A stretch of DNA of 64,000 bases from CAIQJJ01 sp049325275. Lineage in GTDB: Bacteria; Chloroflexota; Anaerolineae; Anaerolineales; UBA4823. The position numbers and the translations under genes were made by a program. Under the pieces are notes generated by a model. The model did no database searches, was not told where the DNA came from, and was given only the letters and a program-made list of their open reading frames with translations. Of the stretch, positions 61,682-64,000 are shown piece after piece (positions within the stretch are counted from its first letter, which is position 1; each line of letters opens with the position of its first letter). Location: assembly GCA_049325275.1 (NCBI GenBank), contig JBMOLU010000031.1, positions 1-64,000 on the forward strand, read 5' to 3'.

Positions 61682-62938
61682 TCATTTTCCCAGCAGCCTT
61701 TCGACGGCCTCCAGCCGCGGTTCGATCACGGGGGCCGCTGGAACGGCCTGCATGGCGGCGCGCACATCCTTCAATCCGCTGCCGGTGTTGAGGACGAGCA
61801 CTGGGTCTTGAGGCCGGATCAGGTTTTCGTGTACGGCCTTGGCCAGCCCGGCATAGGCCGCAGCCCCGGCGGGTTCGGCAAACACGCCGCAGCCGCCCAG
61901 CGCGGCAATCGCCTGTACGATTTCGCCGTCCCCGACCGTGATGTAGCTGCCGCCGCTTTGGCGCACCGCCCGCAGCGCTCGAACGCCGTCCCGCGGCAGG
62001 TCCACCGAGATGCTGTCGGCGATCGTGCTGGCGCTGACAGGCGTGATGCGTTCCGTCCCGCGGTGAAATGTGTGCGCGATCGCTGCGGCGCCTTCTGCTT
62101 GCACGCCAAACAGGCGCGGCATGTTTTCCAGCCAGCCCAGGGCGAGCAAATCTTTGAAGCCTTTGTGGATGCCGGCGATGATATTACCGTCACCGACGGA
62201 GACGAAAACGGCGAGCGGGGAAGACGGCGCCCCGCGCCGGCCATCGGCGCTGTTCTGCATCCCTGTTTTCATCCACTCCCAAATCTCGAAGGCCGCCGTC
62301 TTTTTCCCCTCGGCCGTGAACGGGTTGTAACCCGTATTGCGGCAGTACCAGCCAAACGCCTGCGAAGCCTGGACGCTGAGATCGAAGGCCTCATCGTAGT
62401 TGCCCTCGACCAGGATCACCTGCGCCCCGAAGACGAGCAACTGCGCGACCTTGGCCGGTGGGGCGTTGCGCGGCGCAAAGATGACGGCCTTTTGCCCCAC
62501 GGCTGCCGCCATGCAGGCCAGGGCCGCACCGGCATTGCCGGTAGAAGCTGTCACCACTGTCTGGGCGCCGGTTTCGCGGGCACGCGCCACAACCACTGCG
62601 CTGGCGCGATCTTTGAAAGACGCCGACGGATTGCGCGATTCGTCCTTGAGCCAGAGTTTTTGCAGGCCGGCGGCAGCGGCCAACCGGTCGAGGCTGTAGA
62701 TCGGCGTCCCGCCGGCGGCCCGCAGGGGCGTTTCGTTTGCCCCAGGGTCCATCACCGGCAGCAGCGGGAGGTAGCGCCACAAGCTCGATTCGCCGTTTTC
62801 CGGCAGTGCTTTCCCCCGCAGGCGCCGGTAATCCAACACCACATCCAGGTTCCCGCCGTCCTGCGGGCAGGTGTAGCAGGCCTGATCGGGCAGGTATTCC
62901 GCCTGGCAAACCGAGCAGCGATAGCCTGTAAATTTCAT
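61682..62938 (-). CDS. thrC: Threonine synthase
   Basis: This 418-residue enzyme converts O-phosphohomoserine to threonine using PLP. It opens with a zinc-ribbon-like lead (RCSVCQAEYLPDQACYTCPQDG), seen in one class of threonine synthases. The PLP lysine lies in NPSASFKDRAS, the phosphate-binding loop is STGNAGAAL, and FAPRNAPPAKVAQLLVFGA and VSVGDGNIIAG are typical. Length agrees with the family. ATG 62938 is chosen because the frame continues upstream into the ABC permease gene only as a different-frame extension (to 63631) with no homology. It is third from the end of a minus-strand run of genes. Confidence 0.92.
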   Translation of the reverse strand: MKFTGYRCSVCQAEYLPDQACYTCPQDGGNLDVVLDYRRLRGKALPENGESSLWRYLPLLPVMDPGANETPLRAAGGTPIYSLDRLAAAAGLQKLWLKDESRNPSASFKDRASAVVVARARETGAQTVVTASTGNAGAALACMAAAVGQKAVIFAPRNAPPAKVAQLLVFGAQVILVEGNYDEAFDLSVQASQAFGWYCRNTGYNPFTAEGKKTAAFEIWEWMKTGMQNSADGRRGAPSSPLAVFVSVGDGNIIAGIHKGFKDLLALGWLENMPRLFGVQAEGAAAIAHTFHRGTERITPVSASTIADSISVDLPRDGVRALRAVRQSGGSYITVGDGEIVQAIAALGGCGVFAEPAGAAAYAGLAKAVHENLIRPQDPVLVLNTGSGLKDVRAAMQAVPAAPVIEPRLEAVERLLGK

Positions 62939-62997
62939 CTCAAGGGCCTTGTCTTGGTATTTTCTCAATTTGTCGCAGGTAGCCGGCGCCCCGGACC

Positions 62998-63996
62998 CTA
63001 TTCTTGTTCGAACGGAACGCCCAAAGATGCCGGCGGCGAGGCACGCAGCGAACGCAGCAGGCGCGCCGCGGTGTGGCGGCTCTTCTCCGGCAGGCGCGCC
63101 AGCGTTCGTTCGACCCACTCGGCGTTGCCGATGTTGACGAAGAGCAAGGTCAGGATCATCAGCGGGAAAGGCGCGACTTGCAGCACCTGCGAAGGTACGC
63201 CGGGAACGTAGGGTTGCAGGACCAGGCCCAGCCATTGCAGCAGGGCAAACAGGTAGGCTCCGAACGCCGCCCGCAGCGGATTCCAGCCGCCGAAGATGGT
63301 GATCGATAGGGCTATCCAGCCGATGCCGTCCAACCCCGAGATGGTGCCTTTCCAGCCCGCCTTGACGGAGAGCGAATAAACCGGCCCGGCCAGCCCGATC
63401 AGCGCGCCGCCGAGCACCGTGTACAGGTAACGCAAGCGATGGACGTTCGCTCCACGCACGAAGGCGGCGGCCGGTTTTTCGCCGATACCTTGCAGCATCA
63501 ACCCCGGGCGGGTTTTGTAGATGAACGCCCAGGCCAGGAAAATCGTCAGGAAGCTCAGGTAAGTCATGGCGTCGTGGCGGAAGAAGAGCGGGCCGATGAC
63601 GGGAATCTGGCTCAAGACAGGGAGCGGCCACGCCGGCAGACGCGGCCCCGATGCGCCCATGTAGGGATTGCCGAGAAAATAAGCCAGGTCACGGCACACC
63701 AACGCCAGGACAAAGCCAACGGCGACTTGCGACTGCTTCAGCGTGATGCTGCTAAAAGCCACAATCGACGCCACCAACGCACCGATCCCGGCGCCGGCCA
63801 GGAAGCCCAACCATAGGCTGCCTGTGTTGACGGCCACGGCAAAGCCGCCCATTGCCGCCAGCAGGATCGTGCCGTTGACCGACAGGTTGATCACGCCGGC
63901 CCTTTCGGTGATGGTCTCACCGATGACGGCGAAGAGCACGGGGGCGGCAGCGAAGAGCACGCTGGCCAGGCCAAGAAGAAGAGGCGAAGCGTCCAT
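62998..63996 (-). CDS. Sugar/nucleoside-type ABC transporter permease
   Basis: This 332-residue membrane protein has eight to ten helices. GETITERAGVINLSVNGTILLAA near the N-terminus is the hallmark of the BmpA/NupQ-YufQ nucleoside-type permeases (BPD_transp_2 fold). ALSITIFGGWNPLRAAFGAYLFALLQ-like sequence in the second half matches the coupling-helix region. Such permeases work with a paired permease, an ATPase and a BMP lipoprotein, probably encoded beyond the right edge of the window. The ATG (63996) is 4 bp from the edge, so an earlier start cannot be excluded. Threonine synthase follows 59 bp downstream. Confidence 0.9.
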   Translation of the reverse strand: MDASPLLLGLASVLFAAAPVLFAVIGETITERAGVINLSVNGTILLAAMGGFAVAVNTGSLWLGFLAGAGIGALVASIVAFSSITLKQSQVAVGFVLALVCRDLAYFLGNPYMGASGPRLPAWPLPVLSQIPVIGPLFFRHDAMTYLSFLTIFLAWAFIYKTRPGLMLQGIGEKPAAAFVRGANVHRLRYLYTVLGGALIGLAGPVYSLSVKAGWKGTISGLDGIGWIALSITIFGGWNPLRAAFGAYLFALLQWLGLVLQPYVPGVPSQVLQVAPFPLMILTLLFVNIGNAEWVERTLARLPEKSRHTAARLLRSLRASPPASLGVPFEQE

Positions 63997-64000
63997 CGTC

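Noticed and set aside
61643..63211. A 522-codon plus-strand frame across threonine synthase and the permease
   Set aside because: Shadow frame spanning two real genes on the other strand; no motifs.
62939..63631. Upstream extension of the threonine synthase frame
   Set aside because: It overlaps the permease gene in another frame and has no similarity to the enzyme; MKFTGYRC is the natural start.
1..64000. tRNA, rRNA, insertion sequence or prophage
   Set aside because: None recognised: no cloverleaf with conserved T-loop, no ribosomal RNA core sequence, no transposase or phage structural gene.

Overview
The window is about 60% GC and densely coded on both strands. I infer a Chloroflexota bacterium (Anaerolineae/Caldilineae-like) from the gene content. 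This includes several STAND/SARP-type ATPase regulators, many sensor kinases, lipoproteins and secreted proteins with Thr/Pro-rich linkers, a Ser/Thr kinase with a beta-propeller tail, and secreted proteins ending in a Y-[IL/KLF]-x-P-[IL]-V-I-R tail. No rRNA, tRNA, CRISPR array, phage gene or transposase was recognised. Family assignments come from reading motifs by eye; no database search was possible.

Layout. (1) 0-3.4 kb, minus strand: a secreted two-catalytic-domain cellulase (GH5, two CBM2, GH6) whose CBM2 modules are an almost perfect DNA duplication. (2) 3.5-17.8 kb, plus strand: a signalling and regulation region. It holds a STAND ATPase, a NarL-type histidine kinase with an unusual C-terminal extension, an SPFH protein, a NarL-type response regulator, a lipoprotein that looks like a catalytically dead TAP-family hydrolase, a small four-cysteine protein, a 1252-residue SARP/AAA/TPR regulator with a second DNA-binding domain at its C-terminus, a 68-residue protein, and an apparently active membrane-anchored TAP-family hydrolase. 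(3) 18-19.2 kb: a secreted zinc metalloprotease. (4) 19.5-31 kb, plus strand: a PadR regulator followed by an alpha/beta-hydrolase-rich cluster. It contains five intact hydrolases, one hydrolase pseudogene, a GT1-like glycosyltransferase, a MacB-like ABC exporter and an isoprenylcysteine methyltransferase-like membrane protein. (5) 31-46.7 kb: sensor kinases, a VanZ/GT87 pair, CcdA and a TlpA-like lipoprotein, an OmpR/HK pair, a membrane protein, a YgiQ-type radical SAM protein, a lipoprotein, and a PknB-like kinase. (6) 46.8-58.7 kb: an ADP-forming acyl-CoA synthetase, a small exported protein, a membrane HEAT-repeat protein and a 2157-residue secreted multidomain protein. (7) 59-64 kb, minus strand: a 51-residue basic protein, then a PLP enzyme, a GT2 glycosyltransferase, threonine synthase and a sugar/nucleoside-type ABC permease.

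The signals that ordinary gene calling does not explain are mostly non-coding. A 77-80 bp palindromic element with inverted ends (CTAACCC...GGGTTAG) and a covarying internal hairpin occurs at four loci. It is twice a tandem dimer with an exact 80-bp period. One copy carries the stop codon of a protease gene and another ends in the ribosome binding site of a small gene. Separately, four genes have a -10 box 6-7 nt before the ATG and no Shine-Dalgarno, which suggests leaderless transcription. Other notable points are the dead-hydrolase lipoprotein, the extra domain on the 6.2-kb histidine kinase, and a three-copy 23-bp repeat that starts inside the 3' end of the HEAT gene.
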